Shown: positions 1-12,599 of the stretch, piece by piece
How the letters are laid out: every line of letters begins with the position of its first letter
How positions within the stretch are numbered: position 1 is the stretch's first letter
Origin: Daphnia carinata
Taxonomy: Eukaryota > Arthropoda > Branchiopoda > Diplostraca > Daphniidae
Length of the DNA stretch: 64,000 nt
Assembly (NCBI RefSeq): GCF_022539665.2
Contig: NC_081332.1
Coordinates: 889,773-953,772 of the forward strand
Reading direction: 5' to 3'
The notes under the pieces: model-generated
What the model was told of the DNA's origin: nothing
The model's input: only the letters and a program-made list of their open reading frames with translations
Database searches by the model: none
Program-made: the position numbers and the translations under genes

Positions 1-372
1 ATATCAACGTGTCCCTCAAGTGAGGTTGCAATTTCAGGTTTACACCTACAGCAGCGAGTGATGATTGTGAAATGTTATTCCAGTGGCCTTAAGACGTCTT
101 TCTCCATTTCAGGATTCTTGAACTTGAAGTTGCTTGTAGAAGAATCAATCATGTGTTTCCACATCGCATTCAAGCAACAACGTTTGAATGAAGGTTATGT
201 AGTATGGTTTTGTGCGTAAACCCCCACAAGTGTTAATGCTAGTCCAATCTACACAATCACGAAAAGAAAAAGGCCAACCCGAAAAACCAAAAATGCAGAG
301 TGCGTTACTATCGAACTTTCTGTAAGGAGTAGCCGTCACTTGAAACAATTGCCTTAAAAGCTTTTAAGCGCA

Positions 373-752
373 TTATAATACAGTTATAACCAGAAGTAAA
401 AGAACACACAATCGGGCAACATTCTGAGCATCTTCAGCCGCAATGGAGCAAACAAGATCTCCTCGAGTTCTATTGGTGCTCTCGTCCATTTTATTTTTCT
501 TGCCACAGGTATTTCGGTTTCTAAAAAATTGGTTATACCCCCAAATTATTAAGATGTAGTTAAATTCCGTCCCAATAAGACTTACTTTTCGTATAGTGAA
601 GAGGAGCTGAGACAGTTGAAGCTTCCAGTGGTATTCTCCAGTAAGATCGTCGTCTTCCAGACTGTTGTACAACACGATGCGTAACTCAGTTTTATATCTG
701 CTTTGGATCAATATGCATTTAGCGCTCAACTCCGCCACACCTGCGCTCTTTA
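373..752 (-). CDS. Possible last two exons of a membrane-anchored protein of unknown family
   Basis: Two candidate minus-strand exons can be drawn. The first (752 to 586) follows a TTTCTAG acceptor and ends at a GTAAGT donor. The second (498 to 373) follows a CAAG acceptor in compatible phase and ends in TAA. The encoded tail ends with a run of about 14 hydrophobic residues (ARLCVLLLLVITVL) right at the stop, the usual look of a GPI-anchor signal or a very short tail anchor. One N-glycosylation sequon (NRT) lies before it. I do not recognise the family. A further open minus-strand stretch at 868-1050 (with the segment HVVVRNQAFTLKLIEHN) could be an upstream exon. Splice choice is uncertain; the call rests on the splice signals and the hydrophobic end only. 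Confidence 0.3.
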
Positions 753-1050
753 CTAGAAACGAAAGTAAGTTCTATTTACGGCTCATTTATGGTGGCTCTA
801 TCTAATTTAGATTTACTTATACTCTTCGATCGATCAGTGTCCTATCACCAACGGCTGCTCTGCATCATCAGATTTGTGTGAGTGATTTTTGCATTTGTTC
901 TATTTCTGAATCTTCTGAGTCGTTTCCCCCTGATTTGCATTCCTTTTCCCATCTTCCAAATCCATCCAAGTTTCCACTATTGTGCTCAATAAGCTTTAAC
1001 GTGAATGCCTGGTTACGAACAACGACATGCACTCGTTTGAAACTTGCCAA

Positions 1051-4000
1051 TTAAAGATAAAAACCCGTTCTCTCAATTCTCAATCCAGCACTCTATTAAC
1101 GTGGGGGCGTCGTTTCGCTTAAAAAGGGATACTATGTGTAGGTAGTCATGGGCACGTAAACGTCGTTAACAAATGGCACCTCATTGCTAAGAATTTTAAA
1201 AGTTTCATCTGCTCTTACGTCGCGGGAAGTACTTAAGATGAAATACGCTGAAAAAGCTAATTAGAATGTGTGCGACAATGACAAACGAGTATCATTAAAC
1301 GACTTCCACGAAATGTAGTCTTTATCATTGCAAAATCTGGCCACAAATCACACTATTCTTGTGTTTCATCCTACCTGCTATGCTATAAACTTAAATAAAA
1401 GTTCGCTAGCCAAACTCCGATCATCCAGTATTCCAGGTAATTCTCTGTCCAGCTCGTAGCATTCCTTATCACTGACCTATAGATTCCAGTGAAACAACAT
1501 TAATATTCTGATCACCTGACGCACTATTTTGGCCCACGTCGAACTCAACTGGTTGTTAGCTGATTAACAATCTCCCGTGCCTTAACGTTCCAACTGTTGT
1601 CGCTGGTTTCGTTTTAATTGTTGTTACAGTAAACCAAACGGTCGGATCTGTCAGCCCTTTTTGTTTTCTCCAATTCTCCGAATAATGGGATATCGTCAAT
1701 GGTCAAAGATGTATGGCCTGCTTCTACGTTGGTGACGTCGTAGCGAATGAAATCCGGTTGCTGATGGCATCAAGAAAAACAAAAAAAGCTAATCCTACCT
1801 GATGGCTTGCAACCTGTTAAAACCAATATATTTATCACTGATGTTTTCCAAATTGAAACGATTGTCCCACCTTGAGTTTCATAGCTAAAAAGAGGACCAG
1901 AGTCCATTTGCGGCAATGTACTTTCTTGCTAAGTCGATGTGCGTGTTGTTGTCCAAATAGCATTGATCCAGGACTGGATTTTCTATTTCTACATTGTTGT
2001 ATGAATCACGCCGTGTTGCATGCCTACTAAGCCAACAGCCCAAAAGATATGACCAATATGACAACGAGATGTCATTTGTTGGCATACAAACCAATATAAG
2101 AGGAGAATAAAGATGAGAAGATTCAAAGAGGCAAAAGCTTGATGCCTGGCACCAGAAGAAAATTGAAACACAATTAGTTTTTCAGCCACCAAACGCTTTT
2201 CAAATGAGGTATATTTTCTTTTGAGGATCCAAATTCTTATTAGATGCTGTGGGTTAACAAAACAGTGGTTATAGCTCTGTCAAATTGTTATGCCTTAATT
2301 TTTCTTTTTATCATTTTGTGACCTTTTGGAACTACCTCCAACTGGTAATTTAAATTGGTGATCAAACTCAAGAGCAATTGAGATAGCCAGTTCACCTTGG
2401 CTTGTAACGACGGCGTTTAGACAAAAACCGGTCGACAAAGACGAATCGTATGTCAAGCCAGCCACCAATGCGATCTAAAAAAAAAAAAAAACCAAAAGAC
2501 TTGCTTTAATTCTAATAATATCCATGTGATATCTTACCAATCAATTTCCTTTGGCACAGCTATTTATTTATACTATTGCTTTTCAGGAACTCAAATCACT
2601 CTAGGCGTTTACAGTTGTTTCCGTTCGCCTTAATTTTTCTGTATGCCATCGATCGTTCAGATTTTCAGTGACAAATCTTAAGTTGTCTGAGAGGGAGTAC
2701 CAGGAATGATGCGATGGACCTTTAGTTGTTGACGTAGACTGTCATCATTCTAGTGAAACGTCCCATCTGTTCAGGCTTTTTAAAGTCCTATCTTAAATGA
2801 CCGGCACGAAAACCCGTTACTTATTTCAATCGTACAGCTCTTTTGACAGTTCCATTTGTTTCTTGCAGTGCTTGCATAATGAACAGCGAGTCTTTTACTC
2901 CCGGTATACCTTTATGGCCATCTCGGGCGTTAGGAAAGCCCACATACAGCAGGTCTCAACTGATGCATTAATATTGGGCCAAACAGTTTCTCAATGCCCA
3001 CACACTGGCATCATAATTATTGAATGCCCATAACGACCTAGGAAATTGCTCAACAAGTTTTCCAATCGATTTACTACCATAATAGGATCAAAATAAATAC
3101 ATTTTGGTGTAACACCCAACAGTTGCATGATAAACTATAATGCCCTACTTTTTGCTTGACCTCGTGTACGGCTGCATATCGCCGAATTTTCTAGAAAATG
3201 TTGACCTTTGCCACTAGCTGGCACTTAATGACCATGAACAATTTGAAGAGCCAGTTGGCCTCCACCCATTTTGCTTGTGCTGGTTATGTACTTCTCGAAC
3301 AATGATATCGACGTTATCAATAGTAGCTTCATTATCGCTTTTTTTAAATTAGTGCAATTTCTGGAATTTTGTTCCTTCCTAGTGGTGAGCAGAACCAAAA
3401 CAGTAAGGTAATAGACAATTTTGGGAGAACGTTTTCACAGACGAAAAGTCGCGTGTTCTTTTTTTTTTCTCATTAGTGTTTTCGTTTCTCCTAATTAACA
3501 GTTACATTTTCCTGAGATCTCCAATTATCTACCATGAGACAAATCAGTTCTTCTTCAGCATTCTCAAATAATAGCCTTTAATGGGACAGTCCTTACCAGT
3601 AGATCAGCTTCGCAGAGGGAGGGTAGTAATACTTTTGCAGGCAAGAAGTGTTTCCAGCTATTTCGAACAGAAAATGTGTATTCTTTGTTTTGATCAGGAA
3701 TGGGTTATTTGGAACAATTTCACATTTCCTGCTAGTGATTGGCAAGTGGGTAATTTGGTGTTTCTTCGATGGTTGCTGATAGTTGTTTGGATGTGTACTA
3801 GCGTCACCCAAGTTTTTTTTTTTCATTGCTACCACAAAAATGTATGATGGGCATGATCAATGGTATGATAGCAAGTAAATAGCCAATCCCACAAAAAATT
3901 TATGTTGAAACTATTGGCAAAAATGTCTAGGTCAGCGAACGGTATCTTTGACACGCTTTTTCTCGTGACAGTAATTGAGCAATTTTGATACAAACGGCCG

Positions 4001-6480
4001 AAATTATCTACAGGATTGAAGCTACCATATAAACAGGTATTTTGGTACTTGATTAATGTACACATCTGTTCCAAGAAATGGTTCAATTGCTGTCCACGAC
4101 ATAAACCGGTCGATTTGTCTCACCAGTTTATTTGTTACTTGTCAACTGTACATCTTCGCGCCATTTTCGGTATAACTAACGATTTTTCCGCCAAGGGTTT
4201 ATTAAACACAGTTCAAAGAAATAATATTATATTTTGCCAAGCACTGCAATTGCATCACATATAATATGGAATGTGAACGTTTTCGAATAAGGAGTTGTTG
4301 TTCAAAGCGCTGTAACAAATTTTTTCGTGTTCTAAGTAGCAATCGTGATTGTAAAAAGGTACAGCCATTCTATGCTGTGACATCAAAATTAAAATGTAAC
4401 TTGGTTTTTTTCCACCCTCCTTTTTGGACGCCCTCGATTTAATATGTAGATAATACCAAAGGGAAATGTGTGTTCAATCAGTGAATTAACATAACGAACA
4501 CGACACCCCAGTTGATTAAAGTACAACTAAATTTGTCTTTTTCCTTTGAAAGTTGGAACCTTTTTTCTTGCCATCATTGACACGATGACTGAACGATAAG
4601 AAAATTATACAGCTGCCGGAGCGAGTCCCTCATTTATCTTATTGGGTTCCGTTCCGGGAGATGATGGCTCCACACCCAATATCGATACCATTTCGGGAAC
4701 CAGTTTGCTCACATGTGGACGTCCTGCAACTGTGTCGAATGCGACGGGAGCAACAAGGATATCGACACATATTTTATTCGATCGAACTTGAAAGAGTGAG
4801 ATAATCTGTAATACCTGTGAATCAGTCATAAAAGTTTTCTCCTAGCCTGTCAACGATGTGATCATGGAAAACTCTGCTGCGAATTGAAAACGGCACGAGG
4901 TCTGGCACGACTTGAACAAGGTACATAAACAAAACTTGAGTTTTCTTTTGCAACTAATTCACTACATTCACAAACCAGATTTCCTACCCACGTTGTCGTA
5001 GCATTGATGTTCTTCCGGTTTTAATGAGATCAATTCAACGAGGACTTGATCATCCGGGGCGTTGTCAAAAGGTGGGTTTAAAAAAAAGGATAAACCACAA
5101 TGAAAATAGAGTTAATTTGGACACTTGTTTTTAGATGGACCATTTCAAGTAGCACAGAAACTCGAGTGCATACAGGTGTGGACGTCACCAACGAACGCAC
5201 ACGACGGAATCGAGGAGAAAAACAAGGTACCTTCCGATTTATTGAATAGGTGTAGAATTCGTTATGATTTAGTGGGGCTTGTCGGCATTGTTCTTCAGGT
5301 AACCATTATTCATATTTTATCATTTCGTAAAATGTGTTCGTGGTACTTGAAACTGTTGGGTAATCTTCTGCCCCAGAGACGGTTTTTGAAGCTCGGCACA
5401 ACCGGTTTTCGAATAATTTTTGCTGTGCAAATGAACCATTTCAAATAGTTGGCTCCTACAGTAGAACGATCAAGTAAAAACAACGGTCAGGATGCCGATG
5501 CAAAGAAAAATGCCAAAATGCTACATCAAGTGACTAGTATCACATCCCAATAGATCTAGATATTTATCTTTGCCCCACAACAACGAACATATCTTCGTGT
5601 AGAACCGCACCCCATTCCTTTTCGTCATTTTCCCCCCAATTTGGTAGCAGGTTTGAAAAAGAATTCGGGTTACTTTTTACTCGTGGGAAAGGGGAAAAAA
5701 CAAAATCGGTTGACATGTACGTGCTTCGAAAAACGTACAAGTATGAGCAAATTGTTTGTAGGGAACTTGTTGCTTGTAGATAAGAATCGGGATGAGGTTG
5801 ACAACTAAGCCACCACTACATATCCTTGAAGAATGACAGCGCATCACAATATGCAAGAAGAGCTGTCTAACCATATCACGCTCCACACCATTTCACACGC
5901 TTTATACGGAATTAAAAACAGCGCAATTATAAAAAAAAAAGGACCGGTTCGAGCTTCACTGGTTGACATTTTTTTTTATTAAGGGAATAACCTAGCTCTT
6001 GCAATGAGAATAAAATTCTAATGTTTTCAAGCCACGTAATCGAATACAATCGGGATTCCTGTTTAGGTCTACTCCTTTCAGTCCAATTTTTCCTTATGTA
6101 CGTTTGGCAATCCCAAAGAAAACTGGCATTGTCGGGTCGTCGAATATTGTTGGATCATAGCCTTTTTTTTGTGTTGTTGTTTTTACAAAACAACTTGTTC
6201 CCTTTGGGGCTTTGTTTCATCTTTTCTTATTCAGTTTGTCTGTGGATTTCATTCGCTACAGTGCCTGGCTGTCGCAGTGTCAGACATTACTCAAGTGCTT
6301 TATTTTGTTGTTGTTTGGCAATTGAGTTCAAACAATTGACGTGCAACATCGGTATTTATTTTTTTTAGGTAATTACAGCCTGCAGAATGGAACAGAATTC
6401 ATTGCGTAATGACCTGTGAAGTGATTCGTTTCCATTGACCTTTTGGTTACGTTCGCGAGACCAATAAAAAACGCAGCGTT
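1051..6480. other. Mostly non-coding stretch, no gene recognised
   Basis: This 5.4-kb stretch is AT-rich, and its open frames are short and unconvincing on both strands. Two pieces look slightly more coding-like. One is a 74-codon minus-strand frame at 4605-4829 that opens with a true ATG. The other is a plus-strand stretch around 4979-5075, bounded by an acceptor-like AG and a GT, that contains SIDVLPVLMRSIQRGL; this faintly recalls the segment before the DDHD region of PA-PLA1-type phospholipases. Neither has enough context to be called a gene. Short poly-A and poly-T tracts occur throughout. Confidence 0.4.
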
Positions 6481-6486
6481 TCGCTA

Positions 6487-8254
6487 ATGGATTGCAGTCG
6501 GATATCGGTTTCGGCACTAGGACGTGACGTACTAGTTGGAGATTTGTACAACTATTATACAGACACTATCTTGAAAAGTAAGATGTTTTAAAATAAATTA
6601 ACTACTTCATTAATTTCTAATTATCTTTAAATCGATTAGGTAGTATTTTAGTACCGGGCGAGTGCATACGCATCGAGCACAAATTAATTCCCGAAACGGA
6701 ACGGTACTTTTTCTTTAATCAACCTGCCAAATTCAAACCTTCTTTGCTTGGCATCAACTCGCATTTAAGGAGAGCATCGAACAAGGGTCTGTCGATTTGA
6801 ATCTTCTTTGGTTCGCCGATTTTCTGAAAGCTAGTCCGTCAGAAGGCGACGAAAATGAGGCGCTAGTCACTGTCTTCTTCCGTGTCATCCGTCGGACTGA
6901 AACACTCGATCAACATTTTTTCAACTCCAAAATATACAACTATCAACTAGACAGCGGTGGATGGGCCACGCATTTGGTCGAACAGGTTGTCTACGGAGCC
7001 GAGCTGATTTGTTCCATGCGAAGACCTGTCGACTGGAGGCGAGAAACAAAGGACAGCGCTGAAGAAAACATTTACCTGGTGGCCAAAGCTTATTTCGATC
7101 GCATTATCGGACCGAAGGCAATCAATACCGAGCCGCCAATTGAATTAGAAAAAGTGTCTTGCCGAATACTCAGCAGCCTAGAAGATGTTCAACCGACAGA
7201 GAGTTCGTTTCGACTGTCTTGCGAATTTCTTAAGGACGTCATCAATTTCAAAGAAGATAATCAACCTGCGAAATTGTGGCGTCCCATTTACATCGTACGG
7301 CGCCAAATTCCTAAACAAATTGAAACTCGGATTGTGCTGGACAGACTAACTGATAAGAGACTGAAAATTGAAAGGAAATGGCACTGGATTATGAAGGAGA
7401 GTCACAGGATAGCAAAACATCCATTTCTTAATCGAGTTCCTCCTTTTGAAAGAGCGATATGTCAGTTCATCGAATTACTGGAACCAGCTGAAAGCGAAAT
7501 AATGCAATATGACCTTAACATTATTGCAAAGAAATGTATCCAAGACCAAGTTTCAAAAGACGTCAAAACTATTTCTGATTGTGTTTTACTATCAGATATG
7601 GTAGATTGGCTGATCCAACGTCGCAGTGAGATTGACGCCATCTGTTTGATGCTGAAAGGCCACCAGATGGGAATGTTCGACATGGCGGAAATCGAGTCTC
7701 GACCTCCATCCAGTTGTGAAAAACGAGCCAGAGTATTCGTCTTGAAAGTTGACTACATCTCAGATCCGCTGATGGAACGCATTCAAAATTTGATTGGCAA
7801 CTTGGAACCGGTTTATAAACTTCCAGTTTTTCCGGCCATCTCATCCGGGAAAGAGCGTCTCGGAATAATTAGTAGAGCATTTCACGGGTTTTCGGAAGAG
7901 GCACGTTGGTGTTCCAATGAGCAATACAGCTATTACCAGATCGGTCTAGTTCCACTTTCATCGCCACTGGAAGATGGAACGATCAAGACTATTGTGTACC
8001 CCGCCATTGAAATGACACCGTCTTGCTTGCCAGCTGCCCAGTCCAGTCCTAAAGAATCGGAGAAGGACGAACAAGATCATCATCAGCTACTGTGTCTGCC
8101 TATCAACCATCACCAGCAACATCCAAACACTCCCAAGAAGACTTTGACAGTTTCCAATCAAAGTGATAATCCATACGAAAAAGTTGCTTATTTTCTACTG
8201 AAAAGTATCATGATGATTTCGCCAGAGAACTTTGATGACGACAGTAACGTTTAA
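6487..8254 (+). CDS. SNTX-like (stonustoxin-family, MACPF-like) protein with a frame break
   Basis: Exon 1 begins at the ATG at 6487 and ends at a GTAAGA donor near 6578. A second exon starts at 6640 after a TTAG acceptor. The N-terminal text (SVSALGRDVLVGDLYNYYTD) is the ALGRPF-type opening of the stonustoxin/SNTX-like family. The main reading frame to the TAA at 8254 then carries the family's central block, for example GWATHLVEQVVYGAE, followed by a helical region and a probable thioredoxin-like C-terminal domain with VFVLKVDYISDPLMERI. Vertebrate and invertebrate relatives are mostly intracellular or uncharacterised; venom use is a fish specialisation, so no toxicity is implied here. The exon-2 frame meets TGA at 6798-6800, while the long frame is open from about 6718. 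No GT lies in the overlap from 6718 to about 6785, so the break is a real or artefactual indel rather than an intron. Confidence 0.7.
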
Positions 8255-9534
8255 AAAAAAATGTTATTCTAATGTGTTGGAAATGTCAAGATTTATTTTA
8301 TACGAGAACTTGTTTTACATCAGAGTCGTGGATTTTGGAGGATTTTTTGTTTATGAACTAAATTTCATATAACCTTGATTGTTTCGTAACTAAATAATGG
8401 ATCAACTGAAAGAACTGAAAATATATGATTATTTATGAGGCAATACAATTTGTGAAGCGAAGAATATGTAAATTTTATTTTCGATAAAAAGTGCATCAGG
8501 TGATCAATAACAAATCAATTCCTGAGGGCGTTCTTGTTTGTCGTAAGCTAACTTCGTATCTGAAAGCTGTTTATCCAAAGGTACGAAATTTGAATATAAT
8601 TTCCAGCATACTGATCAGTATAATGACAAGTTTTAACTTATTGAGAAGATTGGAATTGCAACTGCTTTGTGTTCACTGGAACTCACTGCATTTCCATTTA
8701 ATAAACGAAACGCCTTTGCTCAACACCGTAAACGTCTTGTTTTTGTGTTATGCAGCTCACTTTGATAACACGTCCATCAAGTGGATTCGCAAGCTCAATC
8801 TAAGGTTACCACCAAACCAGGGGAATGTCACTTATTGACAATTACATGGATTTTGATCATTTATGAAAAAACCAAGTTCACAATAAGAAAAGTTACACAG
8901 TATTTTTCATTTCTAACTAAAAAATGCTCTATTAATTTTGTGAAATAAGAGCACAATATGTTCAAGGGTTTTCGCTAACTCGTGCAAATGAGCGATGTCG
9001 CAAGCGCCATGGTGGTAGCAATTATAACTGCAGTTGAACTCATTCGTGGCGGCCTTTGCTTTATTTTTTTTAGCTGATGTTTTCAAGTAAATCTCTAACG
9101 TAATTTTAGAATTTGAATTTTAGACTTGAAAAATCAAATATGAATGTCAATCAAATTCATTTAGATTAAGGAAAGTTCTTACTTCAGGGAATGGAATGGT
9201 TGGTGTTTAGGGATCGAGTAAAATTGCCCATCGCTTTCTTCGTCGTCCTGCCATCTGGTGTTAGTTCACGTTTCCGGCTGCACGGTAACAAAAATTTGCT
9301 TTTATCAGACAATTTTAATGCATTTCAATTATAAAAATTTACCCTTTTAATACGAAAAGCTTTGAACGATATTGCCCTTTAGCTTTTGACAAACATTTTC
9401 CACCCCTGTACGTGTTATAATATATTCATTTCCCGCTCCACCGTAACCGACCTATCTTGGCTGCTCGGGAAAAACATTTACTGCTATTACTATTTAATAA
9501 TCTGTGTGACTATTTATAGATCACATTTGACAGA
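8255..9534. other. Intergenic spacer
   Basis: This is the 3' flank of the SNTX-like gene and the 5' flank of the ATP synthase delta gene. AATAAA-like and A-rich sequence follows the first stop. A plus-strand open stretch at 8491-8838 lacks a convincing ATG or any family signature and is treated as chance. A TGCCATCTGG sequence at 9250 resembles the AGATGGCG-type motif repeated elsewhere in the window. Confidence 0.4.
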
Positions 9535-10136
9535 ATGGCATTGACTCGCTCAGCAGTACGACTTTTCTCCAACCGGTTTGCTCAGGCCTGCCAGGTTCGC
9601 GGATATGCTGATATGTCCCTCACATTCGCAGCACCTTCCCAGGTATCATTCAGCCTAATAGAATAAAGCTGCCAAGAAATATTTTTATATTAATGGTTAA
9701 AAATTGTATATACAGGTCCTGTATAACAATGCCTCTGTCAAACAAGTAGATGTGCCATCCTTCAGTGGAAGTTTTGGTATTCTGCCCGCCCACGTACCCA
9801 CCTTGGCTGTTCTGAAGCCTGGTGTAGTCACCGTCTACGAAAATGATGGTGCTGCCAAGAAATTCTTTGTTTCCAGTGGTACTGTCACCATCAACGAAGA
9901 TTCCACAGGTACAACCAGTTAAAAAATTATGAATTCCCAGTGATGAACACATAAATTGTGTAGTGCAACTGCTGGCGGAAGAAGCCGTGCCAGTCGGCGA
10001 CCTCGACATCAGCGCAGCCAGGGAGCTTTTAGCTCAATCCCAAAGCCAGTTGGCTTCAGCATCTTCTGATGTGGCAAAAGCTGAAGCTGAAATCAGCATC
10101 GAAGTATCCGAAGCCTTGGTTAAGGCTTGCGAATAA
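9535..10136 (+). CDS. ATP5F1D: ATP synthase subunit delta, mitochondrial
   Basis: There are three exons: 9535-9642, 9716-9908 and 9964-10136 (TAA). Both introns are GT-AG, 73 and 55 bp long. The 36-codon first exon is a typical mitochondrial presequence rich in Arg, Ser and Ala (MALTRSAVRLFSNRFAQ), followed by MSLTFAAPSQ at the start of the mature chain. Exon 2 encodes the beta-sandwich, including the hallmark GSFGILPAHVPTLAVLKPG. Exon 3 encodes the C-terminal helical hairpin (VQLLAEEAVPVGDLDISAA). The total of about 157 residues matches the family. The protein belongs to the central stalk of the F1 motor in the mitochondrial matrix (homologue of bacterial epsilon) and couples rotation to catalysis. 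All exons are intact and in phase, unlike the neighbouring genes. Confidence 0.95.
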
Positions 10137-10320
10137 AATGTCGGGAGTGGAAAGAGAAACCCTAATAGTGTGAATAGCTTGTATCGATGGAATTGGAAGT
10201 ACACTGGAGAGAAAACTAGACGGTTTATAATTTTCATGATCGTTTTTATGTTTTTGTTTCACAAGACAAACAAATAATTCTGTGTTTGGAATGTAATAGC
10301 CAACTGATTAATTCTTTTTC

Positions 10321-12526
10321 TTAGTTGGCCTTGGCTTGTAATTTCTTCAACCTACTGGCAATAGCTGCTATAAGCCCAGCACCTTTTCCACTTCCATCCT
10401 CGGCAAGCATTAGTTTGAACTTGTTTGCTGGTGCCATGGCGGCAATGTATTTCTCCATGAATGATTTAAGACGAGGATGGTGCTTGAAGAGAGATCCATC
10501 AATCGCTACTGTCGTTTCCGGTCGATTCATCCGCTCCAAAAGTGATGCCGTACCTTTTTGTAATGAAAAGTTCTTTCATTTTCAGACACTTCATAATTTA
10601 AAATCTATTTACAGATGGAAACGAGGATGGCTGCCCTGTCTGATACGAGCCAACAGATGTATTTTACGATGTCTATGTCCTCCTGATTAAAGCTTAGCTC
10701 GAGCTCTTTCAATGCAGTGGTAGTGTTGGTATCGACACCGTTCACGTTGTCCCTAAGATAAATTTGTTATTAACAACTGTAATAATTTCAAATAGTAGGT
10801 AAAACAAACTCTTCTATCATCGAAACGTAGCGAGTCGTGAAGGCGCCGTGTCGTAGGAGGTGTTGGGATGCATTGCCTTGAAAGAGGAGTCCTTCTTTTG
10901 TCAGACGAACTAGAATGCAACGCACAATTTCGCCGAGGTATTTCCCTCCAAAATGCTTTTCAAACCTAAGGTAAATTTAGAGTTAAACAATCCTCCAAAA
11001 AAAAGAGTATCAAGAGCTTTACGTGAAAGATCCAACAAGCAGAGAATTTCGATCGACTTCTTTGTCGTATTCTGTTTTGATAAAGTCGAGCACACCATTG
11101 TCGCCGAAAGCACCCCATTCGACGTCGATGACGACCTGTTAGCGAAATGAAGAACATTAGGGCTTCCCTTTAAAAGGCATTTGGAAAAGGATAAGAACCT
11201 CTTCGACGTCCTTATCTTTCCCTTCCCACTTTTCGATGCGATCAGCTCGTTCGATGTAACAAGCGTTGCTTCCCGTGCCGAGAATCAACCCGATGGCGCA
11301 TTTTCTGTCTACGAAAGCTCCTTGCACCAGAGTTCCTTTTATTTTAAAAAGATAAAAAATGTAAAGAAAAAAATATTTATAATGTAAAATTCATTTGGCG
11401 AATAGGTGCGATTTGGCAACTGTGGTTCGTGAAAAACGCGCCTAAAAGTTTTCCTCTGGAGAATTGTGACGTTGCTATTCAGATTGGGAAAACTCGTCAA
11501 GGCAGAAAGTTAATCACGAGGTAAATTCAATACTTATCTGAGATTATTTAGTGAAACCCAGTATTGGGAAGCGTTATAGAATATCCTGTTCTGATCGTAA
11601 GCAAAATTTTACCTGTTGTATCGTTCAAAACGGCGATAACGTCCACGTCAGTGTCTTTACGTCGGTGAATAGCGTCGTTGAGCATTTTGACGGCATCTTC
11701 GCCAACAACGCCCGAACAATTAAAAGATTTGGTCCACGATACAAGAATGCCCACATCAACTGTCCACGTTGGGTCATGGGAAACGAGAATGTGAATCCCA
11801 GTGGAAGATTCTGTCCCTTTAGTTGCCTTCCATCCATGAAGTTGTGAATGCATTCAGCCAGAAAATCAAAGAGCTTCACGCCTGGCCCAAGTCGTACATC
11901 CTCTGGTACTTGATAGTATTGAACTTCTTCACTAATCACAGCACCAGACTTAATGCTTAGCCAAATAACCCTGAAGTTTGTCCCTCAGAGATCTAGAGAC
12001 AAATAATCTCCCTCCTCTGAAATCAGGGAAAACATCCTGTTTGCTGATTTATTTAAGAATAAATTAGTGAAGTGTCAAACCCGAGCCATCACAGAGTTCA
12101 GGCAAGAAAGTGTTTTCCATTTGCAGCGAAGAGGCCACAGGAGGTTTTTGGCCAACCTAGTTCCATCTCAGACTCGAAAACATCCCTAATCTTCTTCTGT
12201 GTCTCTGCTGTTAGGACAAGGCCTTGTAACAATTCAAGAACCTGTTGAAGCAAGTAAAGAAAAAACCTTTCATTTAGTTATCAGGTTGTCAATCAATCAT
12301 CCTTAATGTTTATCGTCGCCTGCCCTCCCGAGTTCCCTCTGATAACTGTAGGGAACACAACTTAAGCTCATTCGTCCGGAAAATGAAAAAAAAATTTGCA
12401 TTTTAATTGAAAAAATAACTTAACAGGAAATACCTGACCTGAAGTCTTATCTTGCAGGTCTGCAGTAAAGGAAATACCTGTTGAAGCCTTCTTTTGATCC
12501 GCAAGGTGTAACGCAGGTGTATTCAT
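10321..12526 (-). pseudogene. Hexokinase, eight exons, with two frame breaks and a stop codon
   Basis: Minus-strand exons can be placed at 12526-12434, 12241-12081, 12016-11613, 11335-11199, 11135-11023, 10965-10810, 10752-10613 and 10553-10321 (TAA), all with GT-AG borders. They encode the full hexokinase fold in order: ETQKKIRDVFESEMEL, the phosphate-1 motif GTNFRVIW, the sugar-binding LPLGFTFSFP and VSWTKSF, the NDTTGTL phosphate-2 motif, [21 protein letters not shown], and the C-terminal VAIDGSLFKHHP adenosine motif. It would phosphorylate glucose with ATP in the cytosol. Three lesions are visible: a frame change after SEMEL (about 12130-12160), an in-frame TGA at 11987-11985 replacing the first glycine of the conserved LDLGGTN, and a frame change near 11757-11763 just after LPLGFTFSFP. 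Everything else is highly conserved, so this is either a young pseudogene or an intact gene with assembly errors. Confidence 0.85.
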
Positions 12527-12599
12527 TTCGGTTGCAATTGTAGATGTTTTCGCAGCAAACGAAAAATCAAACCGGGCACGAGGATGCGGAAACAAACAC

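Noticed and set aside
4979..5448. DDHD-type phospholipase exon
   Set aside because: Only a short resemblance (SIDVLPV) and no continuous frame with neighbouring pieces.
9650..10262. Minus-strand open frames over the ATP synthase delta gene
   Set aside because: They are antisense shadows of well-recognised delta-subunit exons and lack any family signature.
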